DNA of 64,000 nucleotides from Bradysia coprophila (lineage: Eukaryota > Arthropoda > Insecta > Diptera > Sciaridae): contig NC_050736.1 of NCBI RefSeq assembly GCF_014529535.1, positions 372,001 to 436,000 on the forward strand, given 5' to 3'. Numbering within the stretch: the stretch's first letter is position 1; each line of letters starts with the position of its first letter. Shown here piece after piece: positions 9,954-20,045 of this stretch. The notes under the pieces were generated by a model that saw only the letters and a list, made by a program, of their open reading frames with translations, did no database searches and was not told the origin of the DNA. Both the position numbers and the translations under genes were made by a program.

Positions 9954-12821
9954 GGTCGCTCCGTGAAATCAACTAAATTGAATCCAGTGGGTGTACATAT
10001 TCAGTATAATCACGAAGATTTTCTTTGTGAATTCAACAAATTAATTGAATCAACGTCAAGTTGAATAATAATAGCGTAATTTATGAGCCAATGAGGTTGA
10101 GTTTAAAGCAGGGACTAATTTTAATTAAACTGAATATATTAAAAAATTTCGCCAATTTTTTAATGTCGGAGATAAATACGAATCTACAATTAAATCCAAT
10201 TATCTTAATTCATTCCACAATGTTGAGGCGTTTACGTATGTGCATGTATATTACGTGGTTATCGAATGTGGAATAATAACGAGATTTGGATTGTAATCGA
10301 CTTCCCTAAATTGTCTCATCGTAAAACGATTTTTAAATTTTTCATTTATTCCCTTGCCTGTAAGTCAAGGGTCTCACAACGGAAAATACATCACACGTAA
10401 CAGTAACAGTAACATATTGATTTTATCGGAAACCATTTCATCCGAAATTGACCAATCATGATCCGTAAATCTGCCAGAATCGTAACACTAGGATTAAAAA
10501 TGTATGGAAATGTGATTAAAAACGCTAAATATAACACTTTTCTGTTCCTTGTTAACACGATAACTTGAGTAATTTTCAATCGATTTTCAAAAACTTTTTT
10601 CTTGTTTGAGTATTGATTTCCTCAGGTCAAGTTCGAAAATAGGTGGTATCGGCTCGATGACATGGGAGTAGCTCTCAAGAGAAACCTTTTCTGCTATATG
10701 TTACCACCATTCTCATCCGATTAAAAAAAATTGTTTGATGAGGTTAGGTTCGAAGATAGATTATGTTGATCTAACTAGCTGCTGTTGCTAAAGCGAACAA
10801 AAATTAACGAGCGAAGTGAGTGCCGCATTTCACACGAGTTGAAGTTTTATTGAAGTCATACGCCATTTTTTAGATGGGACATTGTACGGAGTAGACCATT
10901 CCAGTAGTTCTTCTTCTAAGTATGTTATTTTTGGCAATCAAAATTATGTTTCATTAAAACAAATCAATAAATCATTATCATTACCAATAAAAAAAAACTA
11001 TTGAGAAGTTTAGACAGTCAAGGGATCTGATGCACCAAACAGATTCTCAACAAATTCTCTTAGGTTTGAAAAATTTCTCAAAAACCAAATCTTCGCAATA
11101 GTCCCTGGCTAAGAGGGAAACGAGTAAAATGACAATTTAAACATAATCCGTAAAGCATACTGCACACCGTGTATGAAAGCACACTTATTGTCTCAATGAT
11201 AAATATACAATGTATCAATGATACAATGTATCATGTTCGAAATTACTAGACGAGTAAATCGTTTAAATGACCAGGGTAGATGCGTCTTTCCGGCAATGAG
11301 ATTTGCATTTTGCATAAATTGAATGAATGTTTGTTATGACCTACTTATGGAAAGTGTTATTGCCCTGAAGCTTTGAAGAAGAAGTTTATCGAAGATTATT
11401 TTCGATTTGGGAAATTTAAGAAAATCAAACATTGTTGGTAGCGAAAAGCGACCCTTGTAGGATCACAATTTGAAATGTCATATTGTTACCGTAATAAGGT
11501 TATTATAGACCTGGCGATAATACATAAGTCAGCTTGCATCGCAGAAAAACCGCATTAGCTTCAAAATTGAGATGTTGCAACCAAATGAAGAAATAAAATT
11601 CCCCTGCCACGCCGAAATCTTGTCAATTTTACTTGTCACCCGCAAAAAACTTCATTTTGTTCTTAATTTGGTTTCAATAGTTATTTGTTTGCCGAGGTTC
11701 GCTTCGCTCTGGCCTCAATTTCATCCGAGTTGGAATTCCCTATTCTCTCTCATAGAGCAACGTTTTTCATGGGTTGTTGTGTTTTGCCGTTTTTTTTTCT
11801 TCAGCAAAACAAAAAACATTAATTCGACATACCATTTTCGAAAACATAAACAAAGTAACAGCTCGAATGAGAAAAGTGTTATTGCTGCACTTTTCTCCCT
11901 AGAAATGTCATTCGACCAGTCGTCAAGAAAACACAATTTTTTCATGGTCTATTGAGGAGGGAAAGCGCATGAAAAAACGTGCTAAATGCTTCGAAAACCG
12001 TACTTTTCATATTTTAAGCACGTCTTTCGACACCCTCAGCATGTAAAATCCATTACATAACTCGGGATAAAAATGAAAACTCTCGTTTTCGTGTGTTTAT
12101 TGACCTTGGCTTCCCCTCGTATCAACAAAACTCACACGAAAACTACTTTTCATCTTTTTATCCCTAGTCATGTAATATATATTACACACTTGTCACGAAG
12201 AAGTCGAGGCTTGCCGAGACTAATAGTGACAAGTGTGTACTCTATTTTATCACATAAGCGAAAACGAGACAACAACATAGAACTGAAGTGTAATTTTTGA
12301 ATTAAACTTCTAGGTAAGTAATTTTAACATCCGAACACCGCGCGTATGTGATAAAATACTATAACACCCAGTGTACGATATGACTGAGGTATGCACCGAC
12401 GACTTTCACTAAATTTTTCGTAGAAATTTTTCATGAATAAAATTTGAAATATTTTCCGAAATTTTCTATTTTTTCACTAATTTTCTCAAAATAATTTTTC
12501 TTTGCAAAAATTGAGAAAATATGGAAAATTTTGGTGAAAATATAAGAAAATGTTTCCTCAAAAATTGTCCTTGATTTTTCATCTAAGATAGTGTAACATG
12601 TTTTCAAACCTTAGCCTTACTACGGACTAATAATACACGTGGAATTGTGGACTCTCGATCTGTTAGGAAAATGATGATTTAAATAATTGAATCTGCCACC
12701 GTCACTTATGACAACCAAATTTGAACGTTGATAAAGCGGAAAATATTTGAAACCAACTCAATTCAGATGATCGACCACAGCAGCAACGAAAAAGCTATTA
12801 CGATTTTTTTGTTAAATTTAA
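9954..12821. other. Intergenic region between the PLCXD-like and Myb/SANT-like genes
   Basis: No gene was found. It contains a 69-bp stray copy of an exon of the Myb/SANT-like gene (10417-10485) and a short palindrome around 12170-12240 (tatattacacacttgtcac paired with gtgacaagtgtgta). The part just above 9953 should hold the PLCXD promoter. Confidence 0.55.
10417..10485 (-). pseudogene. Exon fragment duplicated from the Myb/SANT-like gene
   Basis: These 69 bp match 13941-14009, the middle of exon 3 of the Myb/SANT-like gene, with four differences and no gaps. No other part of the gene is nearby, and there is no exon 3 splice acceptor. It is a dispersed relic of coding sequence or a shared repeat that was exonised in the gene; direction of copying cannot be told here. 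Confidence 0.75.
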
Positions 12822-14623
12822 TCAGAAGTAGCCCGGTATATCTACAGCCTTATCGGAATACTGAAACATTTCCATTTGACCTTGGAACAGAACCTCCGAA
12901 ATCAGCTTTTCGGCAATGAGTTTTTGTTCTTTTTCCATTGATCGTAATTTAACAGCCACTAAACTGCCAACGGCGTTACATTCGTGATCGACCGTGCGCT
13001 GTAGAAGTCGTAATTGTTGTGCCTGATATGAAACAGAGAGTTATTTAAGTTTTGAACATTAAATGGGCATCAAGGGCAATATACTTTCAAGATACAGCTC
13101 GCAGAATCGTTTCTACTTCGGTCTCGTTGAATGCACTCGTAGGTTAGTCGTTCTAGATTATCTAGATTCCTAGCCCCATTTTCGACAACTAGTTCCTTTA
13201 TTTTCTTTTTATGATCGTTCCAAATATTTTTCCATCCACGGCAATCCTTTACACACGGGCCGATGGCATTCAAATTATTGCTCAGAGATATCCAAACGTT
13301 TGCGTTGGCTTCGTTTCGGTGTTCTGCCATTTTCGTGGCCAAACAAATCAATTGGGCGATACTGGGCGTACAGTCAGACATTTCGTTAGGGCTTGTTACG
13401 ATTGCGGCATCTGTATAGCTCATGTCAACGTCATTACTATCTGAATCAGACAGTTGATCAATCGCATTCCGTTGCACGTAATACGTCCGAATATCGTGCC
13501 AGCACTGCAAGCAATGAGAAATGTTAAAGAATGTTTGCGCTATTACGGTTCAAATGTAATTTTATACTTTTTTCCATTGTACCCAAGTCTTGCGGGGTCC
13601 TGCTATGGAATTCAATTTTACTGCAATTTGTTGCCATTCTTTCTGTTTTTTCAGGCAATGCACTGTGCTGGTCTCATGTTTCTTTTTCTGTAGGGTTGCG
13701 TTAGAACTAACTAATTTGTACAAAAGTTTCTTTTGGGTTTTTGACATATTTTTGGCTCTTCGTCGTTTCGCAAAAAATTCTTCATTATCATCTGAATCGT
13801 CACCATTATCATCCTAAAAATTAGCTTTGTGAAATGATTTCACTCTGGGATGATGGAACAAAATAGTCGACGTTCCTTCAGATATAATTCAGTAAACTGT
13901 CAGCAACGAGATAATATTTACCTTTGCTGCACCGCTGATGTTGATTTTATCGTAAACCATTTCATCCGAAATTGACCATTCATGATCCGTAAATCTGTCG
14001 GAATCGTAAAGGATTTGCGACTGCGATTTCTTTGAATTCTTTTTTATGTCCCTCCAAGTCTGTAATGACAACATTTTAAACTAAGAGAAGTGAACTTGAA
14101 CTTAAAATCACCTGTCTCCATTGCACCCATGTTTTTGTAGCACCTGGAATTTGATTCAGCTGAGTGGCTATTTTCGACCAAAGATTTTGTGAGTCGTCGG
14201 AAGGAATAGAACCTATCTGAAGAGCGGGTAAATTGTCCACTAAGCTTTGCAGCATCGTTTTTTGTTGTCTTGATAATTTACTGTGTGCTGTTCTTGCGGC
14301 TTCGATATCAGAATTCTTTTTTATGTCCCTCCAAGTCTGTAATGACACCACTTAAGCTAAGTAAAGTGAGTGTTACTTAAACTTAAGCTCACCTGTCTCC
14401 ATTGCACCCATGTTTTTGTTGGACCTGGAGCTTGATTCAGCTGAGTGGCTATTTCCGACCAAAGTTTTTGCGAATCTTCGGAAGGAATCGATCTTACCTG
14501 TAGAGCGGGTGAATTGTCCACCAAGCTTTGTAGCAACGTTTTTTGTTGTTTTGATAATCTACTGTGTACTGTTCTTGCGGCTTCAGTATCGTTCTCAGTA
14601 GTATCCATTGAGTTCATCTGCAT
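12822..14623 (-). CDS. Multi-domain Myb/SANT-like DNA-binding protein
   Basis: Six exons (14623-14393, 14336-14112, 14059-13922, 13813-13568, 13504-13085, 13022-12822) all join in phase 0 and give 486 residues. Exons 1 and 2 each encode a Myb/SANT-like domain of the zeste/Myb_DNA-bind_5 type: R-x-S-K-Q-Q-K-T-L-L-Q-S-L-V at the start and LW..IATQLNQ..G.TKTWVQWRQ at the end, with the sequence continuing TWRDIKKNS. Exon 4 carries a third copy (KTQKKLLYKLV to GPRKTWVQWKK) and exon 5 a more diverged fourth (NVWISLSNNLN to GWKNIWNDHKKKIKEL). Exon 6 looks like a coiled coil (LRLLQRTVDHE to KLRSMEKEQKLIAEKLI), as is common for dimerising members. The protein probably binds DNA as a nuclear regulator; targets are unknown. 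Exons 1 and 2 are about four-fifths identical in protein and their introns are also alike, so this is a recent duplication. Confidence 0.85.
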
Positions 14624-14989
14624 ATTTTAAATAACCTCAAAATAATCACGAATTTCCTTGGAAATTTTCTTCACATACCGTATAAAGAAGGTAGAAACAA
14701 TCAAAAGAATTCAAAAATTAATTAATTGCTTGCAAATCTTAAAAACAGAGGTTCATGTTCCAAAGAATAACAATAACAAAAGTCAGCTGTTATGTTATAC
14801 TTCACTTCGATACACTCTTAAAAATTGCGATTTCTTTAAATTGTCTTGTTTAAAATGATTGGAGACACGCGGACATATGTACTGCCATGACGCTGAAACG
14901 TTTTGAAAGTGATGTGTATTTGATTTGAACAAAGAACAAGCAGGACATGCACTGTTCGTACATTTTGTGATTTTTAGAATAAGAAATTT

Positions 14990-15065
14990 GTTCTTGCAGT
15001 GTCCGTTTGACAAATGGATCGCCACTTCAAGCATGAGTGGTACTCTAAATAGGGTACTCCCAGAG
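14990..15065. repeat. Dispersed repeat piece (copies at 34370-34445 and 59690-59765)
   Basis: The reverse complement contains gtaccctatttagagtacca and an attached gaagtgg block. The same block occurs at 59715-59760 in direct orientation, and more weakly at 34385-34440, where both copies also share gtgtgacacactgtcaa. Confidence 0.6.
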
Positions 15066-15318
15066 TATACGCTATGAACCTGATCTTTGACAAGCACTGC
15101 CTAGACACAGTAGGTGTCGATACACGGGAAAAGTTGAAAAGTGTTTTCTCGGGATGATTTTACACTAATATAAACTAAGATGTCCTAACATCACTCTTCA
15201 TCATCATTCCGAAATAAAAAAAATTCTAAAAACCTGGTTTGCAAGTGATTTTGGCTATTTTTCACATACTTCGTCCTTGAGCGACCCCTAAATCGATTCG
15301 GATCTAGTCGATCCAATA

Positions 15319-15430
15319 GGTGTTGAGGAATTTCGCGCCGCGTCATTCACAAGAGCCCCCAAAGTGACATTTTTATACAAAATGTGTCATTTTTTGAATT
15401 ATTGTGAATGACGCGGCACGAGATTCCCAG
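15319..15430. repeat. Palindromic repeat, GGAATTTCGCGCCGCGTCATTCAC family, copy 1
   Basis: aggaatttcgcgccgcgtca pairs with tgacgcggcacgagattccc across a short centre that itself pairs (gtgacattttta / aaatgtgtcat). A close second copy is at 55983-56100. It is far more GC-rich at its arms than its surroundings. Confidence 0.8.
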
Positions 15431-15960
15431 CAGTCGTCCAATAGACCTGCCCTGTGCCCCAAACATTTTGGCACTTTAGTTTTTTGGACACCCCTAGTAT
15501 AGGAAGGTTACTCAGATTTCACAAATTTAAGACCTTGGACAGTATTTGACATCTACATAAAAAAACAAAATTTCAAAAACCCCTGAAATCCCGTGCTTCC
15601 ACCTACCTTTCTTAAAAGAGGTTTCAGACATTTTTTATGTTTTTGTCTACAGTATAACCACAAAGTTGGAAATTGTTATTTGTTACCCAAGGGAACGAAA
15701 GTAGGAAATTTCATTTCGATGGTATTGCAAGTCAGCCGAGAAAATAAAAGTTCCTACTTTTCTTCCCAAGGTCAACACATAATTTTTCACAACAAAGGCC
15801 CCGAAGTTTCAGCGCAGTTGTGAAATTGTTATATATTTATATGCTTCCTACTGTGGGACGATAGAAAAAATGTAAACCGACGGGCCGAAAGTGACAGAAA
15901 TGTGAGCCCAGTGGCGAAAGCTTACGTAACGATTGAGTAGACCGAAAGAGTTGCGTATTA

Positions 15961-16095
15961 AGTTTTTCATGTGTCGGGGACAAAAATGAGGGAGTTTTGA
16001 GATTTTTCTCGCATTTTTCGCATGTAGCCCTTACTTCGTTCGGCCTACAACTCGCAAAATTGCCTAAAATCAATCGTCCAAAACCTATACACAAA
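15961..16095. repeat. Repeat block shared with 56124-56300
   Basis: Both copies contain tttttcatgtgtcggg, aaaatgagggagttt, atttttctc and a terminal tcgtccaaaac block preceded by a gcaattttgc/caatttcgc hairpin core. In both places it follows the palindrome family of 15319, but at different distances. Confidence 0.7.
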
Positions 16096-16280
16096 AGGCA
16101 TTTTCTTAGTGGTGTCGTCCTCGTAGGAACTGATGGATCGATTGATTGATTGTACTTGCACCAAATTGACAGTGTAGTAAAAAAAAAAGCGCGCGAAAAA
16201 AACGAGAAATGTCTGTTGCTATTCTTTAGATTTCTTGTTTATTTACGTCTTCGATATTTACTAACGATTCCAAATACATA

Positions 16281-17418
16281 ATGGACTTGCACCCTAGCAT
16301 GAACAAGTTCTTGACTGAACGCATAATAAGTTTGTTGAATAAAAACGATATATTTACGATCAGTGATTTCGTCAAAGAAGATCTATATAAGCTGACACAG
16401 ATCACTAAACTAGATCGAGAAGCAATAACAAAAGTAAAGGATAATTTTGTTCGTCTCTTGAGTCCGCATAAAGGATTCGGCTTTCAGAAGGAAGTGATCA
16501 GAACTGGTATCGATAGGTATGAGTACAACCATCTGGTCGCTGTTCTGTGTTAAATTTTTACTTTATTAACTGTACCTTAGTTTCGACGATCTATTGGGTG
16601 GCGGTTTAAAATCCGGCAATCTCTATGACATATGTGGACTGTCCGGAACCGGAAAGACGCTGATATGCAACATCATCGCAGTGCATTTCGCCGAACAGTA
16701 CAAATACGGGACACTATATGTGGATGCCAAAAACGATTTTTCCGGACAGCGAATTTACAATATGCTCAATGCCAGACAATGCAGTGATGCTGAATGTGGA
16801 GTGATAATGAATAGCATCCGTTGTGAGTCAATTTATGATGTTCGTCAATTTCTAAAGATTCTTCTCGATCTACCCGATTATCTTGACAAGCATAAAGACG
16901 TTAAATGTTTGATTGTTGATTCACTTCCTTCGTTGTGGCTTCCACTGATGGACGTCAATGGTAAGTGTTCTTTACTTACCCATGGTGCCTTGAACACTGT
17001 ATGCTAAAAAGGAACACAAATTTTATAGGGGTGCATCTCCTTAGCAAAGCTACGAATTTAATGCACAAAATAGCATTCACCCATGACATAATCTTTTTGC
17101 TGATCAACATTGTCACCCGCAGAACAGAGACTGAGTCAAGTAAATAATTTTTTTTTTAAACTAAATATTGTGATCGAGCTGGAACTCATAACTTTTTACA
17201 TTATACCAGACACCTCAACAGATTTCGAACGTTTTAAAACAACAACCAATGTAGCTTTGGGGTCATATTGGCGAACGGTACCACGGCAAAGAATTTTATT
17301 GGAAAGAACTGATCTTCCTAAGACACAATCAACTGGTCAGAGAACAGTAAAAATTTTAAAAGGCGAAGGAAAGGGCAAAACTTGTATCGTTAACATTACA
17401 AATAAAGGAGTCGTGTAA
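16281..17418 (+). CDS. RAD51D: RAD51D, RAD51 paralogue for homologous recombination repair
   Basis: RAD51D works in the BCDX2 RAD51-paralogue complex that helps RAD51 load on single-stranded DNA. Four exons (16281-16516, 16581-16960, 17029-17139, 17210-17418) splice in frame to 311 residues, close to the vertebrate length of about 330. Residues 1-60 form the N-terminal helical domain. The GIDSFDDLLGGGLKSG block leads into Walker A GLSGTGKT at 98-105. Walker B is CLIVD at 188-192, preceded by LYVDAKNDFSG. The C-terminal block ALGSYWRTVPRQRILLERTD matches the conserved RAD51D region, which favours RAD51D over other paralogues. Introns are 64-70 nt. The AATAAA at 17401-17406 lies inside the last codons. 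Only about 725 nt separate the stop from the next gene on the same strand. Confidence 0.93.
17401..17406 (+). terminator. AATAAA inside the last RAD51D codons
   Basis: The hexamer spans codons for Asn-Lys just before GVV and the stop. It may be coincidental, but no other AATAAA was noticed shortly after the stop codon. If it is used, the 3'UTR would be extremely short. Confidence 0.3.
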
Positions 17419-18142
17419 CTACGTGCAACTTAGACATAACACTTTTCTTAAAACCTTTTACCAATTTTACAGGAGGCGAGTATATAATCATCCTTCTTAT
17501 CGATTCAGTTTGAACCTTTCTTACCTTAATATGGTATGCAGTTCACTTCATAAGATTTCATTTTAGCCTGGCGTCCACTCACGAATCGGGAGTTTAGTAG
17601 ATTACATTCTATAACACATAGGATTATTGAGGCTGTTTCCTCTTAATAACATCGATTATTGAGGTTCGATACAACGTAATTTACAACCGAATGAAATTCA
17701 TTGCATTTTTCCTTTAGTATGGAGGTGGTTTTGGTTGGAGTTTTGAATGTGTGTTTGGTGTGTTTGTGTGCGATTCATTCAAATGTGAACATACTTTGAA
17801 ATTATGCACACATATGACACTCACTGATAGTAACACGGTGTAAGATGTTGTGTTAAGTACGTTTTGTTGTAAATAAATGTTGTTGCAGTGATTGCCATCG
17901 ACGAAAAGTTAGTGTAGTAAGCTCAAGATACTGTCAGTACCTTCTTCAGTTGTTTTTTTTTCGGCGAAAGAGTACTTGCAATCGGTGAACGTATACAGTT
18001 TAATCTCACCGCTGACAACAGAAACAAACAGCCGCGAATGATAAGCGATATTTCGTTTCTCATTGTGTGTTGATCAAAGTTCAATTGAAAACATTACCAT
18101 TTTCGCGACACTCGTAACTGTTCCTCCTCGAGAAATACAAAA
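17419..18142 (+). other. Intergenic region and 5' region of the ECI2-type gene
   Basis: No coding sequence. The last 200 nt before 18143 are probably 5'UTR and promoter of the isomerase gene. I see no repeat matching the families found elsewhere. Confidence 0.5.
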
Positions 18143-19105
18143 ATGGCTTTCCAGCACATTAAAATTACCAACAAAGGGGCATTGAGAATTATCACCATAG
18201 ACAATCCGTCAAAGAAAAATGCCCTGAATATGGTTCGAATTCAGTATCAACCATTTTTCACATCGATTCACATCATTCTATTTTTTCAAATTACAGCAAT
18301 CTTATCAAGACATCGCTACTTCGCTCAATGATGCTGCAGCTGATGAATCGGTCAATGTAGTCGCAATAACTGGAGCTGGTGATGTAAGACATAATGGAAC
18401 AACAAAAAGATAATTTCTTTAATCCCAAAAAAAATGGTTTTTAGTTCTACAGTTCCGGGAATGACCTTTCGTTCAGAGCATCAGATGATGAAGATATAAC
18501 GGAACTGAGAAAGAAAGCACAGAGAGTATTGAGACTAATGATAGCCGCGTATATTCAGTTTCCCAAACTACTCATCGCTGTTGTCAATGGACCGAGCATC
18601 GGCATCGCGGCAACAACGGCTGCCCTTTGCGATGTCATTTACGCAACAGAAAATGTAAGTGGAATTAAGCAACCAGACTTTGGACTCCATTAACCTTTGG
18701 TCATTCAATTTCAAGGCTTATTTCTACACTCCATTTACATTGTTGGGTCTATGTGCCGAAGGATCGTCGTCGTACACATTTCCCCGGATTCTTGGCACAT
18801 CGAAGGCTACCGAAATGCTTCTGCTAAATCATAAAATGAGTGCTAACGAAGCATTGAGATTCAATTTCGTGTCGGAGGTCTTCACTTCATCAGAATTGGC
18901 AACGAAACTGTGGCCGCGTATTGAAAGTTTCGCGACGTTACCGAAAAATTCGATGCGAGTTAGCAAACTTTTGTTGAAAAAGTTCGAAACAGATCAACTG
19001 CTGAGGGCTTGTGATGAAGAGATGGCCGAATTGTACAAGTGCCAAGACGGCGAAGAATTTATGAATGCCGTAATCAATTTCATGAGTAGAAAGTCAAAAT
19101 TGTAA
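18143..19105 (+). CDS. ECI2: Peroxisomal enoyl-CoA delta isomerase (ECI2 type)
   Basis: Enoyl-CoA delta isomerases shift cis-3 or trans-3 double bonds to trans-2, which lets unsaturated fatty acids enter beta-oxidation. Four exons (18143-18232, 18297-18383, 18445-18654, 18716-19105) all meet in phase 0 and give 258 residues. The crotonase-fold signatures are present: IDNPSKKNALN near the start, oxyanion-hole segments FYSSGNDLSF (from residue 60) and NGPSIGIAATTAALCD, and the AEGSSSYTFPRILG block that carries the catalytic Glu of the ECI2 group. The protein ends SRKSKL, so the last three residues are the canonical type-1 peroxisome targeting signal; human ECI2 has the same ending. It lacks the N-terminal acyl-CoA-binding domain of vertebrate ECI2. 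AATAAA follows at 19191. Confidence 0.93.
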
Positions 19106-19190
19106 GCGACGTCTTGGACTATATCGTGCATTCAGTCGAAATTTATATTTTTGTCACATCTAAGATGGTAAATGGTTATTGTTGAGAGGA

Positions 19191-19196
19191 AATAAA
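19191..19196 (+). terminator. Poly(A) signal of the ECI2-type gene
   Basis: AATAAA is 86 nt after the stop codon. The retrotransposon insertion begins about 105 nt further on, so it lies just outside the likely transcript. Confidence 0.6.
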
Positions 19197-19300
19197 TCCC
19201 TTATTATATGAAATAAGTTCATGTGGTATTATTGCCGCGTATCTCCCAAAATTCAAGTCCAGGTCCGAGAGTCAAAAATCAACCACAGAAAGGTTGGAAT

Positions 19301-19483
19301 TATGGGGAACGAAAAGGCAAGATGCTTTCAGTTTGAATCCATATATTTGAATGAATCTTAGTCTAACAAATACACCGTATATATAGGGGATACAATGTCT
19401 ACTATGTCTGGAATCATTTGATTGGCATACTGTGATGAATTGATATGTTGTCGAGTGTTGGCGAGTGTTGACGAGTTACCACA
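19301..19483 (-). repeat. 3' LTR of the retrotransposon
   Basis: 183 bp, identical to 24251-24433. On the minus strand it starts TGTGGTAACTCG and ends TTCCCCATA. It contains tandem cgagtgttgg/cgagtgttga motifs and a tatatatagg stretch that could be read as a promoter element in either direction. Confidence 0.97.
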
Positions 19484-19494
19484 CACTTCCCCCC
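19484..19494 (-). other. Polypurine tract of the retrotransposon
   Basis: On the minus strand the sequence GGGGGGAAGTG directly precedes the 3' LTR. It is the expected primer site for plus-strand DNA synthesis during reverse transcription. Confidence 0.85.
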
Positions 19495-19697
19495 TAGGAT
19501 CAGGTTTCGGTATCCATTTGAGGCGTGAATTCTTTTGATTCCATTTGACCAACCAAATTATGAAAGGAACTTATTGGCGATTTTGATTTATGTTTTTCCA
19601 AATGTTTGTTTGATTTTGATGATCATTGTATCGTATGATGCTGGTGATTCTGGATTTTATAATTGATTTTTGGATATAAGTCAATTTTTCAATTGAT

Positions 19698-19970
19698 TTA
19701 TGTATTTTGATTTTGGTATGCTGCGATAAAATCAGCACCCAAAATTATTTCATCAATATTGGCGGTGTAAAAACGCCACGAATAATTGATATTATTGATC
19801 TTTATATTCTTTTCTATTTTTTCATACATTGGAAGGATTTGATTTCCGTTGTATATAGATAGGGATGTATATCGTCCATTGATTTCAAATTGTGGGAATA
19901 ATGAAAGTGGACTTTCGGTATCAATGATACACTTTAGACCGGTGTTTGCGTCTTTAAGTGTTTCCATCAT
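19698..19970 (-). CDS. Third ORF of the LTR element: retropepsin-like, degenerate active site
   Basis: The 90-residue ORF lies 76 nt after the pol stop, in the same frame as pol, and ends about 200 nt before the polypurine tract. It aligns along its whole length with the protease in this element's own pol: IIDTESPLSLFP against [13 protein letters not shown], then an NGNQ.LPMYEK segment against [10 protein letters not shown], then ILGADFIAAY against [10 protein letters not shown]. The catalytic DTG has become DTE, so proteolysis is unlikely. What it does is unknown. It may be a duplicated protease domain kept for folding or interaction. Translation would need a spliced or subgenomic message, or re-initiation after pol. 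Confidence 0.7.
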   Translation of the reverse strand: MMETLKDANTGLKCIIDTESPLSLFPQFEINGRYTSLSIYNGNQILPMYEKIEKNIKINNINYSWRFYTANIDEIILGADFIAAYQNQNT

Positions 19971-20045
19971 TTTTTATTTAAATATTTTATTTTATTTACT
20001 TGTAGTTGTTGTTCTTTCGAACGACTAGAAGTGAATGTACTTTTC

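Larger units (their letters stand above)
14624..16280. other. Intergenic region between divergent Myb/SANT-like gene and RAD51D
   Basis: The two flanking genes are transcribed away from each other, so both promoters should lie here. No coding sequence was recognised. It contains repeat pieces at 14990-15065, 15319-15430 and 15961-16095 that recur elsewhere in the window. Confidence 0.55.

Noticed and set aside
11572..11955. Plus-strand ORF of 127 codons
   Set aside because: Composition is that of AT-rich noncoding DNA; no domain, no splice context and an equally open opposite strand.
19358..19552. Minus-strand ORF crossing the 3' LTR boundary
   Set aside because: It lies mostly in the LTR and polypurine region, recurs in part at the other LTR, and shows no protein features.
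19484..20045. Search for an envelope gene in the LTR element
   Set aside because: The only ORF after pol is the protease-like one; no signal peptide, cleavage site or membrane anchor is present.
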